A stretch of DNA of 64,000 bases from Spirochaetales bacterium. Its GTDB lineage: Bacteria; Spirochaetota; Spirochaetia; SZUA-6; JAFGRV01. Positions 36,601 through 43,953 of the stretch are shown one piece after another. Within the stretch, counting starts at the first letter, position 1. Each line of letters opens with the position of its first letter. Both the position numbers and the translations under genes were made by a program. The stretch is taken from assembly GCA_016930085.1 (NCBI GenBank), contig JAFGHO010000093.1, positions 1-64,000 of the forward strand. Reading direction: 5' to 3'. A model generated the notes under the pieces. That model had not been told where the DNA came from and did no database searches. It saw only the letters and a list, made by a program, of their open reading frames with translations.

Positions 36601-37145
36601 TATTTCTTGAAATCGCCGCAAGCGACGAGACGGGGATCAAAGGCAATCCCGAGATCCGTCAGTATTCTCTTGAACGCGCGGAAGCGCTCCTCGGCTTCAG
36701 GATTCTTGACTGGCCCCCGTATAAAGGCGATCCGCTTCCTGCCGTGCACCTTGACCAGGTGAGTGACACCTTCAAGCATTCCCGTAACATTATCGACCAG
36801 AATGCTCGTACACCCGTCGACAAGCATACCGATACTCACAATCGGAAGCGTATTATATTTCCTGTAAAAGCTGCTTACGCCTTCCGTCCCGACGTAGTTC
36901 CCCAGAGAACCCGAAATGCCGATAATTCCATGAAGACGTTCCGGACTTACCAGATCATAGATACTGTTTCGCTGGGACATGAAGCCGTTCGGATCACCCA
37001 ATGTACCGCCTGCATAACAGATTAATTGTATGTGTTCCTCTTTTGCGGCAGCAACGGCTCCGGTCCATACACCTTCCTCATATCTGCCCCAAAAATGTCC
37101 AAGAAATAGGCCTATTTTATAACTACCGCCGCCACTCACATTCAT
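33606..37145 (-). CDS. LacI-type sugar sensor - GAF-like - PAS - degenerate GGDEF - EAL protein (paralogue C)
   Basis: 1179 residues, ATG 37145 with AGGA and ACAGG upstream. It is the first gene of the tandem triplet in transcription order. The HTH-less sugar domain occupies about 8-292 (S-I-L-V-D-N, F-D-A-L-I-A-A-N-D-Y-M, M-G-F-D-D-I, P-P-L-T-T-V-H-Q-P, ending R-S-C-N-C). Helical, GAF-like, coiled-coil and PAS parts follow as in A and B. The GGDEF signature has decayed further to GADQF, while R-S-S-D is kept five residues before it. The EAL domain keeps E-V-L-I-R, I-N-L-S-G, E-I-T-E, L-D-D-F-G, K-I-D-G, A-E-Y-V-E and A-Q-G-Y. No export signal is present. The LacI fold binds sugars or nucleosides in known members; which ligand is bound here cannot be read from the sequence. 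Confidence 0.92.
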   Translation of the reverse strand: MNVSGGGSYKIGLFLGHFWGRYEEGVWTGAVAAAKEEHIQLICYAGGTLGDPNGFMSQRNSIYDLVSPERLHGIIGISGSLGNYVGTEGVSSFYRKYNTLPIVSIGMLVDGCTSILVDNVTGMLEGVTHLVKVHGRKRIAFIRGPVKNPEAEERFRAFKRILTDLGIAFDPRLVACGDFKKYSGQRAVSELLDDKKVEFDALIAANDYMAIGSIKEMKNRGIRVPQDIVVMGFDDIEEGRFNNPPLTTVHQPLFNLGCKAVKMMISILRGENVPVKAELTTRLVVRRSCNCVGNAKSVSSLSDFTPVSIGLSEKYVVENGELLSLLVDEMEKNFTGFQDAIKGFEWAKQLSASLLKELNGQSEKIFLHMLESSVLESSEMGIDTLFWYPVVISFFQKASSFSFPEKNRHYIERLWKESLVLIGELGGRSHAFLRLCSEKEAVELQHINQELATAFCFETLKSVLYQCLPGLGIERCCLSLYDRQHTDTHYAKLFFAYNQERLLDSKENGSGRFVSNQLAPDSIDLFDGNNNFILLPLYFKNTHLGFVLFTIGPMNGMLYQSLSMQISGTLEGAHLFEKVENQAGKLMEEIENRIYDLDDANRQLKEEIAEKVKVQQELCLEKERAIVTLESIGDGVITTDNQGIITYLNPVAEKLTGWEISQAVGLSLQKVLNVTYNLGDGIINDPTEVVFNENRSIKLSGSIILTSKDGRVFSIRETISPIRNSENKTIGVVITIHNVSEIQLMSQQIVYQSTHDALTGFYNRSKFEELLNEHIMLSKKEETEHIFCFIDIDNFKIVNETCGSVAGDELLRHVSNILKKGIRSSDALARLGADQFGVLFSCCPVATAEGIAKDLCKMVSKEKFTWQERDYAVTISVGLVPIVRYSDSTTNLFSQANVSCSLAKKKGGNRIHVHTPEDKELIQYRSEIYYLSHITKALEDDRFCLYTQTIKPIGKTITYGEHYEVLIRMIDENGQILAPETFISTAERYNVMPIIDRWAIRKLFSSYKIDYNATVYHTRGKYTINLSGATLNDESFLDFVFQQFDLYDIPPFMICFEITERQAIYNLSRVINFMKKMKRIGCCFSLDDFGAGWTSFNYLKQLPLDFLKIDGSFVKGIDKNPLDYELVKTINHIGHVMGLETIAEYVETKYILEKLLEIGVNYAQGYFISKPEPFRQHRL

Positions 37146-37312
37146 CCTGTTTTCCTATCCTTACATACCATTCCACACCACGTACGATTACCCCACACCC
37201 GCCGTAAAAAGATTTTTTACACACTGTCATGGATTATTTTTTATTAATCGTCATCTGACATATTGAAAACGTGGAATCACCCATAGATCAACCATTTCTT
37301 TTATGTAATATA

Positions 37313-37341
37313 AATATAATAAAAGGATACCCATAACTCAA
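37313..37341 (-). promoter_or_regulatory. Promoter of paralogue C
   Basis: Minus strand: TTGAGT, 17-base spacer, TATATT, about 170 bases before ATG 37145. The region is AT-rich and the match is 9 of 12. Confidence 0.35.
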
Positions 37342-37380
37342 ATTTATTTCCATGATTTTATAAAAAAAGACGATTAAACT

Positions 37381-38625
37381 CTATATATCATTACCCTGAC
37401 CGAATATTTTTTCATAGATGATTATCTGATTTCTTCCGTTCTGTTTGGCATAATACATCGCCCTGTCCGCCCGAAAGATTATCGCTTCATTGTCTTTATC
37501 TGTCGGATGATATTCCGATACCCCGATCGAGAGGGTGACTTTGAATGCCCGTCCGTCATCCGTTTTGAACTCTATTTTATTCAATTCCTGCGCAAGCCTG
37601 ATAGCCGGTCCAAGGGCATTATATGCGTTCGTGTTCGGCAAAATGACGATAAACTCCTCGCCGCCGAACCTGCCGGGAATATCGTGATCGCGGAGGATAC
37701 CCTTTCTTTGCAGCAAATCCCCTACCGTCTTCAGCACCCTGTCCCCGACAAGATGCCCATATGTGTCGTTTACCCTTTTAAAATGATCCAGGTCGATCAT
37801 CATGATGGAAAAAATTCCAAAGTGATCGGCAATCTCTTCATCGAAGTTTTCCCTGACGGAGGGTTCATCCTCTACCACTGCCTTCTCTGCTTCTCCGCTT
37901 TGATGATAAACGACCGCTTTGTCTTCCTTCTTTTTCCTCTTCTTTCGTTCCTGGCGGCCTTTATAATCCATCAGCACATCACTGCCGCCGCCCAGCCGCT
38001 GAAGATTGCGGATCGTCCTGTTTCTTTCCTTTTCCAGAAACTCAAAAAGGGCTCTCCGGTTGTAAAGGTTGGTAAGGTTATCGATTTTATTTTTTCGGGC
38101 GAGCTCCTTGTTGAGTTCTTCGATATCGTCTTTCTGTTTTTTAAGCATTTCACTATAGACGACTTCCATGAACGCGTGCTTTATATAATCCGAGAGTCTG
38201 TATGAAAGCATCGCCTTATCGAAGAGAATTACCATAAACAGATTGAACTGTATCGCCTGGGTAAGATTATCCGCTTTTTCGAAAAAGAGGTAGCAAGGTT
38301 TGTTCCCGTTCATAAAAGCGGGATCCTCGGCACATCGCGGTTCGGTAAAAAGATAGAGAAAATTGTTAAACGTAGCTTTATCAATCGATTTAAAGTAAGC
38401 GCGCAATTTTTCCTCGTTTTCCTCAAAAAAATTACCCTCGATAGCAATAAAAATATCGGAAGGGCCGGCATTGTCCAATTGTTGCTTGTTTGATCCGGCG
38501 AGAAAAGTAGAAAAGCTGATTATATCGGTATAATACGGGGCCCGTTCTTTGATCCTCTCGAGCAAGGGCGAGAATCTGTCGAGACAGTCATTAATAATCA
38601 ACAGATATTTGTCTTTCATCTTCAT
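37381..38625 (-). CDS. Diguanylate cyclase (canonical GGDEF) with charged insertion
   Basis: 414 residues from ATG 38625 (a TTG directly before it is also in frame; the ribosome binding site is weak for both). Residues 1-160 form an alpha/beta region beginning K-Y-L-L-I-I-N-D that resembles a receiver-like fold but lacks a clear phosphorylation signature. A coiled coil (about 160-180) leads to the GGDEF domain. The active site is intact (G-G-E-E-F around 321-325; D-L-D-H-F-K metal site), and the inhibitory R-D-H-D stands five residues upstream, so c-di-GMP feedback is expected. Between the first helix and the metal-binding strand is a highly charged insertion of about 60 residues (R-K-K-R-K-K-K-E-D-K) not usual in the family. 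It is cytosolic. It is the synthesis counterpart of the three neighbouring EAL proteins. Confidence 0.92.
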   Translation of the reverse strand: MKMKDKYLLIINDCLDRFSPLLERIKERAPYYTDIISFSTFLAGSNKQQLDNAGPSDIFIAIEGNFFEENEEKLRAYFKSIDKATFNNFLYLFTEPRCAEDPAFMNGNKPCYLFFEKADNLTQAIQFNLFMVILFDKAMLSYRLSDYIKHAFMEVVYSEMLKKQKDDIEELNKELARKNKIDNLTNLYNRRALFEFLEKERNRTIRNLQRLGGGSDVLMDYKGRQERKKRKKKEDKAVVYHQSGEAEKAVVEDEPSVRENFDEEIADHFGIFSIMMIDLDHFKRVNDTYGHLVGDRVLKTVGDLLQRKGILRDHDIPGRFGGEEFIVILPNTNAYNALGPAIRLAQELNKIEFKTDDGRAFKVTLSIGVSEYHPTDKDNEAIIFRADRAMYYAKQNGRNQIIIYEKIFGQGNDI

Positions 38626-38663
38626 CAAGACCCAATAATCTGGATAAAACCTCTCTATGTAAT

Positions 38664-38691
38664 ACTATAGTTCAAAAACGGCATATTGCAA
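38664..38691 (-). promoter_or_regulatory. Promoter of the diguanylate cyclase gene
   Basis: Minus strand: TTGCAA, 16-base spacer, TATAGT, about 40 bases before the start codon. Confidence 0.35.
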
Positions 38692-38849
38692 GGATTTATC
38701 GCCAAAAAAGGGTGGCGGGCCGATCGGGATAACAATGCCGATAACGCCATGAATTCCCCTGAAAAACAGAACTCGGGGTGTATGAACCATTATTATGTGT
38801 CACTTTATCATCAAGATTATACCCGTTTTTTTCGAAATTAAAAGAGTCA

Positions 38850-39284
38850 ATGACAACAACACCATTCAAGACAGATTATAACAATACCGGACTAAAGGCC
38901 GAACAACCGGGATCGCTTATTACCGAACTTGCGACACTTCTTGAGACCTATTTCAACCGCAACTGGTTTTTCATCCTCATCGAGGATATTCCGGTCGATA
39001 TCGACTCGATTATGGAGATGAGCCGTCTCCTCTCGATACAGACCGAACCGGATGAGGCAAAGATACGGGAATTGGTACATGGCCTGGATCAATTCATACA
39101 ATCACTCAGGAGATATGTTATTCCGTTCCTGAGACAGAAGCTGAGAATCTCTTACCTTATCCCGCATGCCATGATCAAGGATAAAAATAATCTTCTGGTG
39201 TACCGGCTTATCGCCTCTGTTTTTCCCGACAATGTCAACCGCCTCGCTTTGTTGACGGATATGTTGAAAGAATATTGCCGATAG
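38850..39284 (+). CDS. Small helical protein of unknown function
   Basis: 144 residues from ATG 38850; the frame opens 24 codons earlier but the upstream part has no ribosome binding site. The AAAAGAG before ATG 38850 is itself weak. The sequence is mostly predicted helix, with acidic N-terminal and basic C-terminal halves ('FIQSLRRYVIPFLRQKLRIS'). It has no cysteine pairs, signal peptide, membrane segment or motif that I recognise. It is divergent from the diguanylate cyclase gene and lies 61 bases upstream of the MoxR-type ATPase gene on the same strand, so it may be the first gene of that operon. Confidence 0.65.
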   Translation: MTTTPFKTDYNNTGLKAEQPGSLITELATLLETYFNRNWFFILIEDIPVDIDSIMEMSRLLSIQTEPDEAKIRELVHGLDQFIQSLRRYVIPFLRQKLRISYLIPHAMIKDKNNLLVYRLIASVFPDNVNRLALLTDMLKEYCR

Positions 39285-39345
39285 GCGGCAAATTCTTGCC
39301 TTTTCCTCATTGAACTTTCCGCAGTAACATATTACACTCATTTCC

Positions 39346-40425
39346 ATGGCAAAACAGAAAGAGAAACCGTCAGCGGATAAAAAAAAAAGAATGGCAACAC
39401 GCGCATCCGGTAAAAAACAAATAAAAAAGACGTACGGGAAAAAACGGAAGATTTCATATCTGACTGAAACCGAATTACGCACGTTTCATGGCTTCGTCCG
39501 GACCCTTATCGACAACCTCGAACAGGTGATCAGGGGGAAACGGCCGGTTCTCGAGTACCTCGTCACGGCCCTTATCGCCGGAGGCCACGTTCTCATCGAA
39601 GATGTCCCCGGTCTTGGAAAAACGACCCTCGCAAAGACCCTTGCCCACCTCATTTCGTTATCCGAACGTGGGAACCCCGTTGTTTTCAAACGTATCCAGT
39701 TTACACCGGACCTCCTCCCTTATGATATTACGGGGGTTGATATTTACGACCAGAAAAACAACGCATTCGTTTTTTCTCCGGGCCCGGCCTTCGCGAACAT
39801 TCTTCTGGCCGACGAGATCAATAGAACAACGCCCAAGGTACAGTCCGCCCTCCTTGAAGTAATGGCGGAAAACCAGATAACCGTTGGAAACAGAACACAC
39901 TCGATGGATCCGTTCTTTTTTGTCATAGCCACCCAGAATCCCGTTGAGACCGAAGGCACCTATCCCCTCCCGCTCGCACAAATAGACCGGTTTCTTATGA
40001 AGCTTCACATCGGCTACCCCGACGAGGAAGTTGAAATAAACATCGTCAAGGACGATCCCGCCTTTAATATCATGCCGCATATCACCCCGGTTTGCGGTAA
40101 AGAGGATATTCTTTTGATACGTAATGCCGTTAACAACATCTATTGCGACGAAAGACTCATACGGGCGGCGGTAAACATTTCAGCCGCCACAAGAAAACAC
40201 AGGGGAATCGAACTCGGTGCATCTCCACGGGCAAGTCTCATGCTTGTCAAGGCGGCCCGTGCCTATGCTCTCGTCAAAGGGAGAAGTTACATTATCGATC
40301 AGGATCTGGTTGATCTGGCACCCCTTGTCATCTCACACCGGCTCAGAATGAAAGCCCTGAAACTCGAACCCGAAGCCCTTATAAGGGAACTGACACTCGA
40401 TGCGCTTCAGAAACTCTCGTATTAA
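39346..40425 (+). CDS. MoxR-family AAA+ ATPase
   Basis: 359 residues. A lysine-rich N-terminal extension of about 40 residues precedes the AAA_3 core. Walker A is E-D-V-P-G-L-G-K-T-T (about 85-94), Walker B L-L-A-D-E-I-N-R-T-T-P-K, followed by the family motif V-Q-S-A-L-L-E-V-M-A-E and sensor A-T-Q-N-P-V-E-T-E-G-T-Y-P-L-P. MoxR ATPases act as chaperone-like partners for von Willebrand/DUF58 proteins encoded beside them. That partner is the next gene. Cytosolic. No strong ribosome binding site precedes ATG 39346. Confidence 0.95.
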   Translation: MAKQKEKPSADKKKRMATRASGKKQIKKTYGKKRKISYLTETELRTFHGFVRTLIDNLEQVIRGKRPVLEYLVTALIAGGHVLIEDVPGLGKTTLAKTLAHLISLSERGNPVVFKRIQFTPDLLPYDITGVDIYDQKNNAFVFSPGPAFANILLADEINRTTPKVQSALLEVMAENQITVGNRTHSMDPFFFVIATQNPVETEGTYPLPLAQIDRFLMKLHIGYPDEEVEINIVKDDPAFNIMPHITPVCGKEDILLIRNAVNNIYCDERLIRAAVNISAATRKHRGIELGASPRASLMLVKAARAYALVKGRSYIIDQDLVDLAPLVISHRLRMKALKLEPEALIRELTLDALQKLSY

Positions 40426-40484
40426 TGTTTTCGCGATTCACTTCACTTTATACCGATATCATGATACCATTGTAATGAAACCAT

Positions 40485-41783
40485 ATGAATGATATCAGTA
40501 AACTGATAAAAAAGGTTATTCCTTTGACAGGGCGCGGCCTGTTTTTTTTTCTCCTCTCCGGCGCGATATTAATCGCCGGCATACTGAGGGCCGATCTGGC
40601 CGCACTTTTCTGGGGATGCGGATTTTATCTGCTTGCCCTCTATTCTTTGGTCGGAAATCACCTCTCGAAATCAATCGCACGGCGTTTTTTAAAGACACAT
40701 CTCAATCCGGCAACCTTCACTCTCTCCTCAAACGGTATTTTCCCGAAAACGGAAACATGGGCCGAAATCAAGGCAGAAATGCCCTCGTTCTTTATACCCG
40801 GATTCACCGTCAGGGCAAATATCGCGCTTCACTGGCAGGACCGTATCCCTTTGCTGATATCCGCGTTCCTGACCCCGGGAATCAACAAGGAAACAATCGG
40901 GTTTACGCCGGTTTATCGGGGAATCTATAAAAGCAGTACATATGATTTTATTTTTCAGGACTTACTCGGCTTCACCTTATCAACGTTTTCGCTTCCTCTG
41001 GAGGAATATATCAAGGTCTATCCGGCCGTTATAAAGCGGGATGAACTCATGATAAAAATCGCAGGTGAAGCGACGACCGATGCACGAAAAATAAAAAAAA
41101 CAAGCGATGAATTACTCGAAATAAAAAAATATTATCCGGGCGATGACGTGCGCAGACTAAACTGGAAGGTGTTCGCCCATACGGGCGAGCTTTTTATAAG
41201 AAAAGGAGAGGAAACACCTCCGCCTGATGTGCGGCTTCTCTTTATCCTTGATCCGACACGAACCCCTCTTCTCAGCCTTCTGCCGGAAGCCGATTATCTC
41301 GACAGCCTTATCGAAGTAATCGGTTCCATCATGATCGCAGCCTGTGACAATGGCAACCCCGTCAATCTCGCGATACCGGGACACAAGCGGATCGAGGTCT
41401 TTTCATCGAAACAAAAAAAGGATCTCCTCTCTTTATTTGCCGGTATATGGTGGAAAGATGAAGAGAAAAACATCATCCTTCCTTCAAAAAAGGACATGCA
41501 TGCGCTGATTTTTACCTCACCCGGATCGACGTCACTCCCGCATATACTCGGGACAATCAAGGAAAGGGGATGGGGAGTAAGCCTGTATTTCAAACATTGT
41601 TACTTTCCCGACAATGGGGAAAGGTCATTCGACATCAAACGGCTACTTTTCATTCGCGACGGTGACACGGGCAACCGGACGGGTGGCGAAACGGCCGGGA
41701 ATATTTTTCAAAAGACCCTTACCGCGGAGATCGACCGGTACAAAAGGACTCCATGGAGATTGAAATATGTTTCGGAAATTTAG
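40485..41783 (+). CDS. DUF58-family protein (MoxR partner)
   Basis: 432 residues. Two hydrophobic segments at about 15-55 anchor it in the inner membrane. The DUF58 signature D-D-V-R-R-L-N-W-K-V-F-A-H-T-G-E-L-F-I-R-K lies around 222-242, followed by a vWA-like strand L-L-F-I-L-D-P-T. Genes of this family almost always adjoin moxR and a transglutaminase-like gene; the module is implicated in envelope integrity and stress in several bacteria. The stop overlaps the next gene by 17 bases, so the two are translationally coupled. Confidence 0.92.
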   Translation: MNDISKLIKKVIPLTGRGLFFFLLSGAILIAGILRADLAALFWGCGFYLLALYSLVGNHLSKSIARRFLKTHLNPATFTLSSNGIFPKTETWAEIKAEMPSFFIPGFTVRANIALHWQDRIPLLISAFLTPGINKETIGFTPVYRGIYKSSTYDFIFQDLLGFTLSTFSLPLEEYIKVYPAVIKRDELMIKIAGEATTDARKIKKTSDELLEIKKYYPGDDVRRLNWKVFAHTGELFIRKGEETPPPDVRLLFILDPTRTPLLSLLPEADYLDSLIEVIGSIMIAACDNGNPVNLAIPGHKRIEVFSSKQKKDLLSLFAGIWWKDEEKNIILPSKKDMHALIFTSPGSTSLPHILGTIKERGWGVSLYFKHCYFPDNGERSFDIKRLLFIRDGDTGNRTGGETAGNIFQKTLTAEIDRYKRTPWRLKYVSEI

Positions 41784-43953
41784 GCTATTATCGGTTTCGA
41801 TACCGGACCTCATTATATTCATACTCCGTAATATCGCCCTGCTGGGCCTTCTTCTTCACGCGTATCTCCATTTCAAGGATGTACTCAACCCCGTCTACCT
41901 CATCGTCGCTTTCTGTCTGGCAATCATTTTCGCCCTCTGGATGGAAAAAATAAAGCTGCGGTTCCTCCCCGCTCTTGTGACGGCGATACTCCTCATCATT
42001 ATAGTCCGTTTTATTTTCTTTTTTATTTTCACCCTCCTCTCCCCCTTTGACACGGGTATAGAAAAGGACTTTATATTCTTCCTGTTTGACAAGGATTTCT
42101 TTCCCGCGCTCATTCCCTCCTTTATCGCCTGGCTGTTTAACTTTCTGGCGCTTCGGAAAAAGGGATTTGTCCCTGTTGAAACGGGTTTAAACTCACTTCT
42201 TCTTGTCATCGTCTTTTTTACCCAGGCACACTTCAACGTTACCTTTTATCACCCCACTTTTTTCGGGCTTTTTCTCGCATCGTTTATCCTTGTCGAGATA
42301 GCTGTCCTTGTTCTCTCGCAGCTTGATGACAATCACCGAGCGTCGTCAGGGGCAAAAAAGGGAAAAAACCGTCTTCCTGTGGTTTTTTCATACTTCTGGG
42401 TATTGATACCTCTCTTTCTCCTTCTTCTTTTTTACCTCTTTTTATTGAACAGGTACAATGAAGAATCGACAAGAAACAAGGGGGGTCTTATGGAATCGAC
42501 CTTATTCAGGTTCGACTTCTCAAAATACGTAAAGCTTCAAAGCGAAATCAAGCTGAGTGACGATCTTGTCCTCCTCTTCCGGAAGAACGGCCCCGCGGAA
42601 CGGCTCCTGCTTCGACGATTCGTCCTTTCGGACTATAAACCGGAGAGCGGTTTCTACCAGTCCCCGAAAAAAGGGGTCGACGACATTCCCGCGGTGGTCC
42701 CCGATATACCGACATTACTTGACGATCCGGGCTATAAAGCAAGAGAACCGGTCGAGCAGGAATATTTTTTTATCAACTTCGACCCCACTTCCCTTATCGC
42801 CATGAATTACCCCGTAAAGATAATCCCATTGAAAAACTGGGACGGCTCGTCATTTTTACGCATTTACAGGGTCGAATCGAAAGTTTCGCAGCTCGATCCC
42901 CAGGAAGATCTTTACCGTGGAAATCCCCTCTCGAGTTTCCCGCCGGAAGCCTACGCTTTTTATACAAATTACGGCGACGACGATATCATCAGGACGTACG
43001 CGGAAGAGATTACCTCGGAAGCCGGAGATTATCTCGGGAAGGTTCTCGCGATCAGGGATCGTTTAAAGAACGAGTATAAATATTCACTCAAACCCGGTAT
43101 CGCACCAGACGGGAATCAACTCCACCACTTTCTTTTTAACAGTAAAAAAGGCTACTGCTCGTACTTTGCATTCGCCATGGCACTCATGTGCAGAAGCATC
43201 GGAATACCGGCGAGGGTGGCCGTGGGATTTTTCGCCAACCCGGAGTGGGAAGTCCTCAACTTTTATGAAATAAAAGCAAACCAGGCCCATGCCTGGGTGG
43301 AAGTCTTTTTTGAGGATTACGGCTGGATGGAATTCGACCCCACATCGACCACCATTGCGCCGGGAGAAGATATCAGTTTCATGTTCGGATTTCAGTTCGA
43401 CGACCGGCTAAAAAACCTTATTTCGGAAATCCTCGAAAACCAGGACAAGCTGGTCGAAATCGAGGGGGGGCATGAGGTTTCATCGCAAAGCGCATTCCGT
43501 TTCCCGGAACTCGTTATCGCCATAACGAGCTGGCTTTTGAGGTACTGGTTTTTCACCCTTCCGTCTCTCTTGCTGCTTATCATTCTGCTTCTCAAATATT
43601 CACCGTATCTATTTTTTATCGCATCGAAATCCCGACGGAAAAAGGTCAAATATCTTTTTCTTCACACACTCGGGATTCTTTACGGGCTGCGGATGGTACG
43701 AGAAACGGACGAATCCCTCCTCGAATACTCGGAACGGCTCGATCGTACCTTTTTCGACGATTTAGCGGTATTGTCCGCCTGGACGGGAAGTTATCTCAAA
43801 GCGGTATTCGGCAATGAGTTTCACGATATCGATTACACAAACGCACTGGAACGCTATCGCGCGTTTAAAACCCTCTTCAACGCGAAGGTATCACTTTTCA
43901 TACGATTACTCGGCATCCTCAATCCCGTTAACAGCATCAGGAGGAAAATCTGA
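41767..43953 (+). CDS. Membrane transglutaminase-like protein (TgpA/DUF3488 type)
   Basis: 728 residues. Residues 1-235 hold about six membrane segments. A large extracytoplasmic domain contains the transglutaminase/cysteine-protease-like core with Cys464 (K-K-G-Y-C-S-Y-F-A), His508 (N-Q-A-H-A-W-V-E-V) and Asp524 (M-E-F-D-P-T), and the usual I-P-A-R-V-A-V-G-F between them. A further membrane segment at about 580-605 is followed by a cytoplasmic C-terminal tail of the DUF4129 kind. In Pseudomonas, the related TgpA is essential; the substrate of such proteins is not firmly known. It overlaps its upstream neighbour by 17 bases and shares one base with the next start codon. Confidence 0.93.
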   Translation: MFRKFRLLSVSIPDLIIFILRNIALLGLLLHAYLHFKDVLNPVYLIVAFCLAIIFALWMEKIKLRFLPALVTAILLIIIVRFIFFFIFTLLSPFDTGIEKDFIFFLFDKDFFPALIPSFIAWLFNFLALRKKGFVPVETGLNSLLLVIVFFTQAHFNVTFYHPTFFGLFLASFILVEIAVLVLSQLDDNHRASSGAKKGKNRLPVVFSYFWVLIPLFLLLLFYLFLLNRYNEESTRNKGGLMESTLFRFDFSKYVKLQSEIKLSDDLVLLFRKNGPAERLLLRRFVLSDYKPESGFYQSPKKGVDDIPAVVPDIPTLLDDPGYKAREPVEQEYFFINFDPTSLIAMNYPVKIIPLKNWDGSSFLRIYRVESKVSQLDPQEDLYRGNPLSSFPPEAYAFYTNYGDDDIIRTYAEEITSEAGDYLGKVLAIRDRLKNEYKYSLKPGIAPDGNQLHHFLFNSKKGYCSYFAFAMALMCRSIGIPARVAVGFFANPEWEVLNFYEIKANQAHAWVEVFFEDYGWMEFDPTSTTIAPGEDISFMFGFQFDDRLKNLISEILENQDKLVEIEGGHEVSSQSAFRFPELVIAITSWLLRYWFFTLPSLLLLIILLLKYSPYLFFIASKSRRKKVKYLFLHTLGILYGLRMVRETDESLLEYSERLDRTFFDDLAVLSAWTGSYLKAVFGNEFHDIDYTNALERYRAFKTLFNAKVSLFIRLLGILNPVNSIRRKI

